Origin: an uncultured Caldilineales bacterium
GTDB lineage: Bacteria; Chloroflexota; Anaerolineae; JAAEKA01
Length of the DNA: 64,000 bases
Direction of reading: 5' to 3'
NCBI GenBank assembly: GCA_937907455.1
Contig: CALESQ010000111.1
Span: forward strand, 37,062-101,061
Part shown: positions 23,422 through 31,282 of the stretch, one piece after another
Layout of the letters: every line of letters begins with the position of its first letter
Numbering within the stretch: the first letter of the stretch is position 1
Made by a program: the position numbers and the translations under genes
Notes under the pieces: model-generated
Database searches by the model: none
Seen by the model: the letters and a program-made list of their open reading frames with translations, nothing else
Told to the model about the DNA's origin: nothing

Positions 23422-23788
23422 GCACTGGCGCATGGCCCTCTTCGTGGCCGGCATGATCGTTCTGGCTCCCCTGCTCGCGCTGGGCCTGCTGCGGCTCGCG
23501 CACTTCCTGGCCATCAACGCCCTGGCCCGCCTCACTATGCGGCCTGGCGTGCGTTACGAGGGCTGGCGTTGGCGCCGGGTGCGCGCCTACGTCATCGACC
23601 GGGACCACGGCAAGTGCGTGCGCTGCGGCCGGCGCTACCGGCTGATGCACGTCCACCACCGGCTCCCCGTGGCGCGCGGCGGGTCGCACCAGACGTGGAA
23701 CCTGGAGACGCGCTGCTACGAGTGCCACCGGGATGAGCACGCGTGGATGCCCGAAACTGGCCCATCAAATAGCTTGACAATCCGGTGA
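23414..23788 (+). CDS. HNH nuclease with N-terminal membrane helix
   Basis: The product is 124 residues. A transmembrane helix (residues 9-32, FVAGMIVLAPLLALGLLRL) precedes a compact HNH domain: CVRCGRRYRLMHVHHRLPVA, TWNLETRCYEC and HRDEH. GTG start at 23414. A membrane-tied HNH nuclease is unusual; it could attack incoming DNA at the membrane. The early promoter at 23774 begins within its 3' end. Confidence 0.75.
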   Translation: MFEHWRMALFVAGMIVLAPLLALGLLRLAHFLAINALARLTMRPGVRYEGWRWRRVRAYVIDRDHGKCVRCGRRYRLMHVHHRLPVARGGSHQTWNLETRCYECHRDEHAWMPETGPSNSLTIR

Positions 23789-23802
23789 TAATAGGTTATA
23801 AT
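23774..23802 (+). promoter_or_regulatory. Promoter of the rightward RHH gene
   Basis: TTGACA (23774-23779), 17 bp, TATAAT (23797-23802). The ATG is only 11 bases past the -10 box, so the transcript has almost no leader. Confidence 0.75.
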
Positions 23803-23812
23803 CGGTGATGCC

Positions 23813-24043
23813 ATGACAAATAGAAACCACCCCCCTGTCACACTCTCTATTCGGATGCCGCGCAACGTCTACGACGCCGTGGCCGCGCGGGCGCAGGCCG
23901 AGGATCGCTCGCTGAACTACGTGATCAACACGACTCTGGGCGCAGCGCTTGCCGGAGCAGGTGGACGACCTGCTGAGACAACGAACGGTTCTCTTGCCGC
24001 GCCAGCTCAGCCAGCGCCTGGTGCAGATCGGCCGGCATCCTGA
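23813..24043 (+). CDS. Ribbon-helix-helix regulator (plus strand)
   Basis: The product is 76 residues. VTLSIRMPRNVYDAVAARAQ then EDRSLNYVINTTLG is a classic Arc/MetJ-like ribbon-helix-helix (residues 9-45). The C-terminal 35 residues are Ala/Pro-rich and are encoded on the strand opposite another RHH gene. Likely a repressor of its own or the convergent promoter. Confidence 0.75.
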   Translation: MTNRNHPPVTLSIRMPRNVYDAVAARAQAEDRSLNYVINTTLGAALAGAGGRPAETTNGSLAAPAQPAPGADRPAS

Positions 24044-24092
24044 CGCTCATCGTCACGGTCTCTTGAGACTGGTCGAGTTTGGGTCTGGACAT
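23925..24092 (-). CDS. Ribbon-helix-helix regulator (minus strand, overlapping)
   Basis: The product is 55 residues: ETVTMSVRMPADLHQALAEL, RQENRSLSQQVVHLLRQAL, a full RHH domain. The ATG at 24092 lies right at the predicted transcription start. It converges on and overlaps the plus-strand RHH gene by 119 bp. Confidence 0.7.
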   Translation of the reverse strand: MSRPKLDQSQETVTMSVRMPADLHQALAELARQENRSLSQQVVHLLRQALRPESC

Positions 24093-24098
24093 AGCCCA

Positions 24099-24127
24099 AG
24101 TATAGCACCAAAACGGTGCGCGCACAA
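24099..24127 (-). promoter_or_regulatory. Promoter of the leftward RHH gene
   Basis: On the minus strand TTGTGC (24127-24122), 17 bp, TATACT (24104-24099). The ATG at 24092 falls at about +1, giving a leaderless message. It also lies just upstream of the primase gene on the other strand. Confidence 0.6.
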
Positions 24128-24136
24128 GAGTTTTTT

Positions 24137-24985
24137 ATGACGACTTACAAAATCGCCGTCAACCGTCACCCCCTCGACCGAAAACTACCCCACGGCGACC
24201 CGTTCTGGCCGACCTTCAACGCGTCGTTTCAGAACCTGGAGCTGGAGCCGTTCGACCTGGGCCGGATGATCTACGACGGCCACGCCATTACCACCTGGCA
24301 CGGCAACAACTGGCGCCACTCCAAGAACTTCCTGCTCGGCCAGCACCTGGGGCTGGACTTCGACACCGAGGACAAGCGCAGCGCGCTGGCCACGCTGATG
24401 GCCGACAAGTTCATCGCCCGCTATGCGGCGCTGCTCTACACCACCCCCAGCCATACCCCAGAGAAACCTCGAACGCGCGTGATCTTCCTGTTGGACACCC
24501 CCATCCAGCAGGCCAAAAACTACGCCTTGGCTGCCCAGGCGCTCATCTGGTCGTTCGGCTCCGCCGACAGCGCCTGCAAAGACCCGGCCAGAAGCTGGTG
24601 GGGGTCCCTGCACTGTGAGATGGAGATACCCTACAAGGAACTGCCGCTGGATATGGTTAAGCGGCTGATCGCCCAGCACCAGGAAGTTACGGCTAGGGAA
24701 AAGAGTAGCCGGCCGCGCGTGGCGCTAGACACGGCGGTCAACGACAAGTACATCACGGCCGCTCTGCGCAGCGAGGTGGAAGCAATGCTCGCTGCCCCCC
24801 AAGGCGCGCGCAACGCGACACTGAACCGGGCGGTCTTTAACCTGGGGCGCTTCGTCGCCAGCGGGGAAATGTCGGAGACCGTGATCGAGGACGCGCTGGC
24901 TGATGCGGCACGCGCGGTCGGCCTGGAAGAGCAGGAGATAGTGGCCACCCTACGGAGCGCAATGAGAGCAGCGACAGGAACGTAA
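24137..24985 (+). CDS. Primase-polymerase-like replication protein
   Basis: The product is 282 residues. LGLDFDTED (about residue 72) and RTRVIFLLDTPI fit an archaeo-eukaryotic (prim-pol) primase core, with SWWGSLHCE near the third active-site position. The C-terminal helical part (LNRAVFNLGRFVASGEMSET, VATLRSAMRAA) resembles the PriCT region linked to such primases. With the initiator and helicase downstream it forms the replication module. Confidence 0.7.
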   Translation: MTTYKIAVNRHPLDRKLPHGDPFWPTFNASFQNLELEPFDLGRMIYDGHAITTWHGNNWRHSKNFLLGQHLGLDFDTEDKRSALATLMADKFIARYAALLYTTPSHTPEKPRTRVIFLLDTPIQQAKNYALAAQALIWSFGSADSACKDPARSWWGSLHCEMEIPYKELPLDMVKRLIAQHQEVTAREKSSRPRVALDTAVNDKYITAALRSEVEAMLAAPQGARNATLNRAVFNLGRFVASGEMSETVIEDALADAARAVGLEEQEIVATLRSAMRAATGT

Positions 24986-24987
24986 CT

Positions 24988-25191
24988 ATGCCAACCATCA
25001 CGCACCACGAAGACGGGCTAGAACTGTTCGTCAACCAACTTGGCACCATCTCGCTCCAGCAATACGAGCCGGCGCTGGGGATGACCATGACCGTCTGTAT
25101 CCGACCGGAACACGTCGAAGCAGTGCGTCAGCACCTTGCTGACCTGAGCGCCGAAGCGCAGCAGTTTGTCGCAGAGGAAACACCGCGATGA
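24988..25191 (+). CDS. Hypothetical protein, 67 residues
   Basis: A small acidic protein in the replication operon, two bases after the primase and overlapping the next gene. No recognised domain. Confidence 0.5.
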   Translation: MPTITHHEDGLELFVNQLGTISLQQYEPALGMTMTVCIRPEHVEAVRQHLADLSAEAQQFVAEETPR

Positions 25192-25607
25192 GTGTCAAGC
25201 TAATGTCCGCCATCTGGGACAACGACGATCCCAACTTATACGGTGATGGCTTGCTGACCATGCTGGTTTTGGCAGACAACACTCAGGACGACGGAGCGTG
25301 CGAGGTAGCAATAAAGCGCCTCGACCGCCGCTTGCGGCTGACGCGCGCCGACACAATCAGCATCTTGCTGATGCTTGAAAAGATGGGCTACGTGACCATC
25401 GGGTGTGTAAACGATTTTTCTTTTACAGGAACCGTTAACGTCTTTGCCGACGACAAGCGCTGCGCAAAGTGCGGTACGGGATTTCACCTGACGATTGATC
25501 ATGTCACGCCGAAATCATGGGGCGGCTCCGATGAACCAGGCAACTTGCAATGGCTGTGCCGGTCATGCAACAGCAGCAAAGGCAATCGCCACGCCACGAG
25601 GTATTAG
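25188..25607 (+). CDS. Winged-helix protein with C-terminal HNH nuclease
   Basis: The product is 139 residues. The first 85 resemble a replication-type winged helix (LLTMLVLADNTQDDGACEVA, RADTISILLMLEKMGYVTIG). The rest is an HNH domain: CAKCGTGFHLTIDHVTPKSW, NLQWLCRSCN. The HNH part may have been captured by a gene related to the initiator that follows. It could be a mobile nuclease. Confidence 0.65.
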   Translation: MSVKLMSAIWDNDDPNLYGDGLLTMLVLADNTQDDGACEVAIKRLDRRLRLTRADTISILLMLEKMGYVTIGCVNDFSFTGTVNVFADDKRCAKCGTGFHLTIDHVTPKSWGGSDEPGNLQWLCRSCNSSKGNRHATRY

Positions 25608-26510
25608 ATGACCCGCAGAATGCTCGATAGCGCAATCTGGAAAAACGAGAAGTTCGCAGTCATGCCCCCGATGGCGAGACTGCTTGCTATCGGCATAATC
25701 AACCACGCCGACGACCAGGGACGGGGAAAAGCGCACCCGGTTTATCTGCGTTCGCAAATCTTCCCCTTCGACGACGTGACAGCCGGACAAGTAGCCGACT
25801 GGCTAGATATGGTTGCGGGGAACGAAACGATCCTGATCTACCAAGCGGACGGCAAGGACTATTACCAAATCCTGAACTGGTGGACCTACCAGTCACACCA
25901 GTACGCCATGCCGTCGCAGTATCCCAAACCCCCCGGCTGGCGGGACCGAATCCGCAAGACATTCACCAGGGGCGTAATAGTCACCTGCAACTGGATCACA
26001 GCGGACGGCAAACGTTCACCTGATACGTGCGATGAGCAAGGACTTGCTATTCAGGTGAAGGATCAGGTGAAGGATCAGGTGAAGGTACAAGGTGAAGGAT
26101 CGGGTGAAGGTACAAGTTCAAGTATAAGTTTAAGTATAAGATCATCTTCTAAAGACGCCGCTGAAAACGCTTTGATCGACCCGGAACTTGCGCAAGCGCT
26201 GACTCGCTGGAAAGAAATCTTTACCGGCACGCCCCACGAAGCCACCCCGCCGATTGCGATGCTGCCTAAGTGGCTAGCCTACGGTGGCGTGAACGTTTTG
26301 TGCTACATGATCGACAAGGCCAAGGACAAGTCAAACCCTACCGGGTATCTCTACACAACTTACGATAACTGGCGCCAAGACGGCGAGGTGGCGCCCTACG
26401 TGCAAAAGGCCGTCGCAAATGGAAAGAACCCGGCGCCTACGAAACTCGAAGTCACTCACTTCATTCATCCTATCACTGGAGAAATTACGCCGGTGCCAGA
26501 AAAAGCATAA
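25608..26510 (+). CDS. DnaD/phage replication-organiser-like initiator
   Basis: The product is 300 residues. The N-terminus is a winged helix (MARLLAIGIINHADDQGRGK). A low-complexity linker built from short repeats (VKDQVKDQVKVQGEGSGEG) then leads to a C-terminal domain with a DnaD-like TYDNWRQDGE end. Such proteins recruit the helicase to the phage origin. The linker DNA is a run of imperfect GGTGAAGG repeats that could include the origin; that is only a guess. Confidence 0.65.
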   Translation: MTRRMLDSAIWKNEKFAVMPPMARLLAIGIINHADDQGRGKAHPVYLRSQIFPFDDVTAGQVADWLDMVAGNETILIYQADGKDYYQILNWWTYQSHQYAMPSQYPKPPGWRDRIRKTFTRGVIVTCNWITADGKRSPDTCDEQGLAIQVKDQVKDQVKVQGEGSGEGTSSSISLSIRSSSKDAAENALIDPELAQALTRWKEIFTGTPHEATPPIAMLPKWLAYGGVNVLCYMIDKAKDKSNPTGYLYTTYDNWRQDGEVAPYVQKAVANGKNPAPTKLEVTHFIHPITGEITPVPEKA

Positions 26511-26579
26511 TTACAACAGCGTCTTGCCGCAAACGGTGGCAAGTTCTCGCCCTCCCCAAAGGGTATCCCGGAGCATTTA

Positions 26580-27638
26580 ATGAATCCCGACGTTGCGCAA
26601 TTTGAAGCCCTTGGCAAGGAACTCCTGCGCCGCTGTCTCGCCGAGGAGGAGCCGGCCGACCTGCACGCTTGGGCGACACAGGCGCTGGCCCACATCGGCG
26701 GCACGACCGACGCCAGCGCGGTCTTGCGCTGGAAAGACAGCTTCACCTATTACGAGGAACTCTTGCGCCAGCGCGCCGCAATGGCCCTCCTGCCGCCTGA
26801 TCAGCGCCGGCAGATCGACTGGCCCTGGGCCTCCTGGAACCGGCTGATCAGTCCCATGAAGCCGGGGATGCTGGCCAGCATCTCTGCCCCGGACGGCGAG
26901 GGTAAGACCATCGTGGTTGAGTGCCTGGCAGAACATTGGGCGGCGCGCGGCCACCGGGTTGCCTTTGTCCACTACGAGTTGAACCGCGAACTGATGATGG
27001 ATCGGCGCACCGCGCGCCATACGTCCATCGTTGTGCGAATGCTTGAGTCTGGTATGCTCACGCCAGAGCAAGAGGCAATTATTCAGGCCGTGCGCCCCCG
27101 ACTTGAGGCGTGGGAGGGCGAGATCAACTACGTCCACACCCCCGGCTGGACGATGGAGCAGACTGTCGCCGAGCTACGCAGGCTGCGCGAGGAGGGCTTG
27201 TGCGACGTGGTGGTCATCGACTACCTGGAGAAAGCATTTGCCAGCGCGCGCCAACTCAAGATGTACGGCGCCAACTACTGGCTGCGTGAGGCCGACAACG
27301 TAGAGATGCTCAAGAGTTTCGCCGAGAGCGCCAAATTGCCGGTCATCATGGTGACGCAACTAAACAAGGCCGGCAAGACCATCGAGGCGGCCAAGATGGA
27401 TCGCAGTGACATCGGTGGTTCCGGCGAGAAGTCCACCAAAGCAAATCTGGTGGTGCTACTGAAGCGCGAGACGAACGCCGACGGCAGCCGGTCCAACGTC
27501 GTCCGGGTGCGCATTGACAAGAACACAATGGGCGCGGACGGCGCCTTCGTGCAGTACATGCAGCCGGAGTTCTTCCGGCTGGCCGACATCCACGAGGCAG
27601 GCAACAACAACAATGGACGATCTCATACAGCGAATTGA
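26580..27638 (+). CDS. DnaB-like replicative helicase
   Basis: The product is 352 residues of the RecA/DnaB fold. Walker A is APDGEGKTIV (about 103-112), Walker B VVVIDYLEKA, motif 3 PVIMVTQLNK, and ADGSRSNVVRVRIDKNTMG lies near the C-terminus. The DnaB N-terminal domain is shortened. It should unwind DNA at the phage fork. Confidence 0.8.
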   Translation: MNPDVAQFEALGKELLRRCLAEEEPADLHAWATQALAHIGGTTDASAVLRWKDSFTYYEELLRQRAAMALLPPDQRRQIDWPWASWNRLISPMKPGMLASISAPDGEGKTIVVECLAEHWAARGHRVAFVHYELNRELMMDRRTARHTSIVVRMLESGMLTPEQEAIIQAVRPRLEAWEGEINYVHTPGWTMEQTVAELRRLREEGLCDVVVIDYLEKAFASARQLKMYGANYWLREADNVEMLKSFAESAKLPVIMVTQLNKAGKTIEAAKMDRSDIGGSGEKSTKANLVVLLKRETNADGSRSNVVRVRIDKNTMGADGAFVQYMQPEFFRLADIHEAGNNNNGRSHTAN

Positions 27639-27795
27639 TGAACTGGAACAGACCCTGGCGCAGATCGCCGGCTGCGCGGCTCACCAGCAGCAGCCGCACC
27701 GCCGGCTGGCCGCCATCCACCGCTGGGCCACGAACGCGCTGCTGCCTGAGCCAGAGCACAGCATGGGCCTGGTGGTCGAGGAGTTTGACGCATGA
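27613..27795 (+). CDS. Hypothetical protein, 60 residues
   Basis: Starts with a short coiled coil (LIQRIDELEQTLAQIAGCA). It overlaps the helicase by 26 bp in another frame and the next gene by ATGA. Confidence 0.45.
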   Translation: MDDLIQRIDELEQTLAQIAGCAAHQQQPHRRLAAIHRWATNALLPEPEHSMGLVVEEFDA

Positions 27796-27968
27796 CCCCA
27801 AACCAGAAGCAAGGCCGCTTCGACTTCCTGCTCGCCCTGCCACACCTGTGGCCAGAGCAGGTCGAAGAGCTGCGGCAACTCAGCGTCGAGCTGGGCCGGG
27901 CAGCGCGCTTCTACCAGCTCGACCTCAACAACCAGCCGGCCGCCTGGCTGGAGGCCAACCATGACTGA
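27792..27968 (+). CDS. Hypothetical protein, 58 residues
   Basis: A short helical protein (LWPEQVEELRQLSVELGRAA) coupled by ATGA overlap to the gene before and by 8 bp to the one after. Confidence 0.45.
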   Translation: MTPNQKQGRFDFLLALPHLWPEQVEELRQLSVELGRAARFYQLDLNNQPAAWLEANHD

Positions 27969-28218
27969 GACCGAGCGCCTCCTACTCCTCGTCGCCATCG
28001 GCTTCGCCCTGGGCTACGCCACCGGCCGGATGATCCCCGTCCTCTGGGCCACCCGCCTGCGCTGGACCATCCAGGATCACACGCCCCGCCGCTGCGCCGA
28101 GTGCGGCCGCTGGTGCTGGACCGGCGACACGGAGCGCGCCCGCCACAAGCTCGCCGGCTGGGTGCGCGTCTGCCGGCGCTGCTACGCCGAGCACTACAAG
28201 CCGTTCAGCAAGGAATAG
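27961..28218 (+). CDS. Membrane protein with cytoplasmic zinc ribbon
   Basis: The product is 85 residues: one transmembrane helix (residues 6-28), then CAECGRWCW and a VCRRCYAEH pair forming a zinc ribbon. Role unknown. Confidence 0.6.
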   Translation: MTETERLLLLVAIGFALGYATGRMIPVLWATRLRWTIQDHTPRRCAECGRWCWTGDTERARHKLAGWVRVCRRCYAEHYKPFSKE

Positions 28219-28220
28219 TT

Positions 28221-28340
28221 ATGTCAAAAAGCGAGGTGATCAAACTTGTCCAAGAAATCAAGGCCACTAAAGACCCGCAAACCTTGCGTGAGCTGCGCAA
28301 GCGCCTCATCAAGGCGGTCGCGCTCACGCCCAAACGCTAA
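28221..28340 (+). CDS. Basic peptide, 39 residues
   Basis: MSKSEVIKLVQEIKATKDPQ followed by TLRELRKRLIKAVALTPKR, a charged helical peptide with AAGGA upstream. Possibly nucleic-acid binding. Confidence 0.5.
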   Translation: MSKSEVIKLVQEIKATKDPQTLRELRKRLIKAVALTPKR

Positions 28341-28872
28341 CAGCCACGACGCGCACCGCGCCGAGTACGTCGCCGCCGGCTGGCGCGTCGTTGACATCGA
28401 CGCCCCTGTGGCGCCTGAGCCGGCCGCGCCCGACGCCCGACCGCTCACCCTCCTCCTGGCCGGCGCGCTCCTCCTGGCGGCGCTGACCGTGCTGCTGGTC
28501 GGCGGCTCCCTGGCCTGGCTGGACGCCGAGGCACAAGGACAGCCAACTGTTTACCGCGCGCTGCTCACCTGCCCAGAGAACCGCATCATCGTCAACGACG
28601 AGACGCCCCATACCTACTGGCGCGCGGTCTACACTGGCCGGCCACCCACCGATCCAGCCTGCAACTGGGGATGCGTCTGCTTCACCGGCTGGGGCCTGCT
28701 GCCGGCTGGCGGCAGTTGGTGGGTGCCGATGTACCAGGACGATGGCGCTGTTGTGCGCCGCAACCTCTCCGTTGAAGTCATGGAGGCCGGCAACGCGCCG
28801 CTAGTCGTGGCGGTGTGGCCGGCGCGCCCCTGTGGCAGCTCGGTGTGGCTGCCGGCAGTGGAGCGCTACTGA
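28246..28872 (+). CDS. Single-span membrane protein with external domain
   Basis: The product is up to 208 residues: a basic N-terminal region, one transmembrane helix (about 66-90, LLLAGALLLAALTVLLVGG), then a Cys/Trp-rich outer domain (TDPACNWGCVCFTGWG). The TTG at 28246 has GAGGTG upstream but overlaps the preceding peptide gene, so the start is uncertain. Confidence 0.5.
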   Translation: MSKKSRPLKTRKPCVSCASASSRRSRSRPNANSHDAHRAEYVAAGWRVVDIDAPVAPEPAAPDARPLTLLLAGALLLAALTVLLVGGSLAWLDAEAQGQPTVYRALLTCPENRIIVNDETPHTYWRAVYTGRPPTDPACNWGCVCFTGWGLLPAGGSWWVPMYQDDGAVVRRNLSVEVMEAGNAPLVVAVWPARPCGSSVWLPAVERY

Positions 28873-29072
28873 TGACCATCTCCAACGCCCTGGCTGTTTG
28901 GGGCCGGCAACTGGAGGCCGCCGGCTACCGCGACGTACAGCCGCGCGTGCTGGTCGTCACGCAAGGCCCCAACCCGCTGCCTGTCCTGCTGATCGACGCC
29001 GCCCTGAGCGATGCCGAGGCCGAGCAGGTGCTGCTGGCCGCGCTGGCCGTGCTCAAGAAGGGAGACGGTTGA
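28872..29072 (+). CDS. Hypothetical protein, 66 residues
   Basis: A small alpha/beta protein (RVLVVTQGPNPLPVLLIDAA) coupled to its neighbours by TGATG overlaps. It immediately precedes the Mom-like gene. Confidence 0.5.
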   Translation: MTISNALAVWGRQLEAAGYRDVQPRVLVVTQGPNPLPVLLIDAALSDAEAEQVLLAALAVLKKGDG

Positions 29073-29755
29073 TGATCAAGCTGACCCACGCTTCGCGCGG
29101 CTCCGAGTTGTACCAAGTCGTTTCTGATTACGTGCGCGAGCGCCACTACCTGCACACCATGCCCGATCCGCGGGCAACGCCTGAGACGTTTATTGTTTGG
29201 TTGCCGTCCGGCCTGGCCGGCGTCCTGGTCTTCAGCCGCCCGGAGGCCACCCGCTGCGCTGATTGGTACGGCAGTGTTGACGATGCAGCCGCCGGCCGCT
29301 GCGACTCCACGCGCTGGCAGGTTCTCAACCTGGCCCGCGTTTGGATCGCGCCGCGCTACCAGGCCGGTGGGGAATTGTATGAGCCTGCGCATGTACCCGG
29401 CTACACCGACCGGCGCGGTCGCTTCCGCTCAACGCTGGCCAGCGCAATTCTGCGCACCGCCATCGACCACATCGGCTATGAGTACCTGCTTTTGCGCCCG
29501 CCCTGCTTTCTGGAGGAGCCGTACCGCATCCGTTGGCTGCTGTCCTACTGCGACACTCGCCTGCATCGCGGCGTGATTTATGCCGCTGCCGGCTTTGAAC
29601 TTTACAAGACCAACCCCAAAGGCATCCAGACCTGGCGCATTCGCCTGCCCGACCTAACTGCTCAGCAGGATGCCGCCATTCGCCTGGCCGCTGAGCGCCA
29701 CCCCCGGTCTATCGCCTACCGCGGCCAGCGCGCGCAGATGGCGCTAGGAATCTGA
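29072..29755 (+). CDS. Mom-like DNA-modification protein (GNAT fold)
   Basis: The product is 227 residues. The order resembles Mu Mom relatives: an N-terminal HYLHTMPDP segment, a GVLVFSRPEA strand, LNLARVWIAPRY, then LLSYCDTRLHRGVIYAAAGF and WRIRLPDL. Mom adds a carbamoylmethyl-type group to adenine and makes phage DNA resistant to restriction. A Com-like zinc ribbon exists at 1278. The family call rests on motif order, not on an alignment. Confidence 0.6.
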   Translation: MIKLTHASRGSELYQVVSDYVRERHYLHTMPDPRATPETFIVWLPSGLAGVLVFSRPEATRCADWYGSVDDAAAGRCDSTRWQVLNLARVWIAPRYQAGGELYEPAHVPGYTDRRGRFRSTLASAILRTAIDHIGYEYLLLRPPCFLEEPYRIRWLLSYCDTRLHRGVIYAAAGFELYKTNPKGIQTWRIRLPDLTAQQDAAIRLAAERHPRSIAYRGQRAQMALGI

Positions 29756-30049
29756 TTGCGTGGCCAGCTCTATGATGCGCTTCACTACCGCCCGCCATTG
29801 CTCCGGCACTGCATCCAGGTCTAGCGGCCGGCCCGGATCATCGGTTATCCCGTACAGAAAATCGGTAGTCGTCTCGCAGGCCAGAGCGATAGCCGGGGCA
29901 TATTTGCCCAGCCCCTGGCGGCCTGTCTCGATGTCGGAGATGGTTATGGGCCGGTGGCTGAGGCCGACCCGCTCGGCGAGCTGAACCTGCGTCAGGCCGG
30001 CCCGCTCTCGGACAATCCGAACCCGCTGGGCGGTGATAGGTAGCGACAT
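29744..30049 (-). CDS. XRE-family repressor
   Basis: The product is 101 residues. AQRVRIVRERAGLTQVQLAE and RVGLSHRPITISDIETGRQG form a lambda-type helix-turn-helix (residues 6-60). It is the only leftward gene among the early genes and faces the promoter at 30074, an arrangement typical of a lysogeny switch. I started at the ATG at 30049 behind AGGA. Its 3' end overlaps the Mom-like gene by 12 bp. Confidence 0.85.
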   Translation of the reverse strand: MSLPITAQRVRIVRERAGLTQVQLAERVGLSHRPITISDIETGRQGLGKYAPAIALACETTTDFLYGITDDPGRPLDLDAVPEQWRAVVKRIIELATQSDS

Positions 30050-30073
30050 TTTCAACTTCCTGTAAGTCGGGAC

Positions 30074-30102
30074 TTGACAAGATAGCGTTTTGGGTGTATT
30101 AT
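30074..30102 (+). promoter_or_regulatory. Switch promoter beside the repressor
   Basis: TTGACA (30074-30079), 17-bp spacer ending TTTTGGGTG, TATTAT (30097-30102). The spacer is of the shared early-promoter type. The repressor ATG is 25 bp to the left, so its operator probably overlaps this promoter. Confidence 0.75.
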
Positions 30103-30122
30103 ACCAACAACGGCAAACGAAA

Positions 30123-30155
30123 GCCCCGGCAGGTGTTAGCAGCACCTCCAGGGGC
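30123..30155 (+). promoter_or_regulatory. Leader hairpin of the switch operon
   Basis: GCCCC (30123) pairs with GGGGC (30151-30155), and inside it AGGTG pairs with CACCT around a 7-base loop. It lies in the 5' leader, 22 bases before the ATG at 30178. No U-run follows, so it is not a standard terminator. Confidence 0.5.
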
Positions 30156-30177
30156 GTGATCGCAACAGGAGTGCGAT

Positions 30178-30450
30178 ATGACCAGTCTATCAGAAAACCG
30201 TAGTTCTGTCAATGAGCAATTTCAACCCGGCGCCCCGGTCTTCCTTCGCCGCCCCCAGCCTCGCCAGTTCAGCCAGGCCGGGCGCGTTGTCGCGGCCTGG
30301 GACACTGGCATCAGCGCCGCCGGCATCGTGGCCTGCATCACCAGCGCGGCCGGCCAGATGTTCGTCCGGGTCACGCCCGACCCCGCCGCCGGCTTTGGCG
30401 AATTTGCATTTTTTGCGCATGAACTGCGATTGGTCGAGGTGGTGCAATGA
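30178..30450 (+). CDS. Hypothetical protein, 90 residues, first gene after the switch
   Basis: A beta-rich protein (GRVVAAWDTGISAAGIVACI) with AGGAG before the ATG. As the first gene repressed by the XRE protein it could be a Cro-like or antirepressor factor, but it has no visible helix-turn-helix. Confidence 0.5.
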   Translation: MTSLSENRSSVNEQFQPGAPVFLRRPQPRQFSQAGRVVAAWDTGISAAGIVACITSAAGQMFVRVTPDPAAGFGEFAFFAHELRLVEVVQ

Positions 30451-30740
30451 CCTCCGATGAGTTCACCACTTTACAGCGGGCGCGCGCCGAGCAGTACGCC
30501 CCAGCCGAAGCGGTTTCCGAGCAAGAGTTTGTCAGCCTGGCCGGCTGCTACCCCATCGACGTACTGCGCCTGGCCAGCGTGCGCTACTCGCCGGCGCGCG
30601 GCCGCAACCACGAACAGGTGCTGGCGCGCTTCACCGCCTTTCTGGAGAACGAGCACGTCAACCGGGGCGACGACTTCCGGCTGGCCCTTGGCCACATCGA
30701 GGCCACATACCGCTGGATGGTCGAGCGAGGGTTGCAATGA
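30447..30740 (+). CDS. Hypothetical protein, 97 residues
   Basis: Helical, acidic N-terminal half and LARFTAFLENEHVNRGDDFR in the second. ATGA overlaps with both neighbours. No recognised family. Confidence 0.5.
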   Translation: MTSDEFTTLQRARAEQYAPAEAVSEQEFVSLAGCYPIDVLRLASVRYSPARGRNHEQVLARFTAFLENEHVNRGDDFRLALGHIEATYRWMVERGLQ

Positions 30741-31237
30741 GCCGCTACCGCCCGCCCGCCAAAGAGGACCCGAACGCCTGGATGCTGGCCGACATCGACA
30801 AGTACCTGGCGCCGACCGACCCGCACAGCGCCAGCTACGTCCCGCAGTCCCGCTACCTGGGCGGTGACTACCGGCAGATCAAGGCCGCCGAGCTGGACCG
30901 CTTCCCCGGCCGCGTCACCCGCATCGACCTGGTGACGACTGAGCACGGACCAGTCAAGCGTTGCTGGCGGGCCGGCTGGATGCCCGGCGACAAGGCGCTG
31001 ACCCAGGACGTGGGTCGGCTGGCTGCCGGCTGGACCGTCGAGAGCGCTGCCGACAAGCTGGTCGCCGACGGCTGGACCGTCCGGCGTTGGCCCGGCGGCG
31101 CCAGAGCCTGGCGCATCGCCGCCCGTCCGGTGCGCACTGGAGAATGGGCTGCTCGCTTTCGCGACCGCCTGCTGGCCAACCCGCCGGCAGAGCTGGCTGG
31201 ACGGGTAGGCAGCTTCGACAAGTACCTGGGTTTGTAA
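30737..31237 (+). CDS. Hypothetical protein, 166 residues
   Basis: A basic protein with TTEHGPVKRCWRAGWMPGDK and a Trp-rich C-terminal half. The sequence FDKYLGL at its end resembles DIDKYLAP near its start. Its stop abuts a palindrome copy. Confidence 0.5.
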   Translation: MSRYRPPAKEDPNAWMLADIDKYLAPTDPHSASYVPQSRYLGGDYRQIKAAELDRFPGRVTRIDLVTTEHGPVKRCWRAGWMPGDKALTQDVGRLAAGWTVESAADKLVADGWTVRRWPGGARAWRIAARPVRTGEWAARFRDRLLANPPAELAGRVGSFDKYLGL

Positions 31238-31258
31238 ATCCGCAAATTTTGCGGATTT
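31236..31258. repeat. Dispersed 23-bp palindrome, copy 3
   Basis: Exact copy, placed directly after a stop codon and before the next Shine-Dalgarno, as at 9141 and 37891. Confidence 0.85.
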
Positions 31259-31282
31259 GCCCACCGACAAGGAGACCCACCC

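Noticed and set aside
26040..26150. Short GGTGAAGG repeats as a possible iteron origin
   Set aside because: They encode a low-complexity protein linker and lack an AT-rich unwinding region; kept only as a guess in the gene entry.
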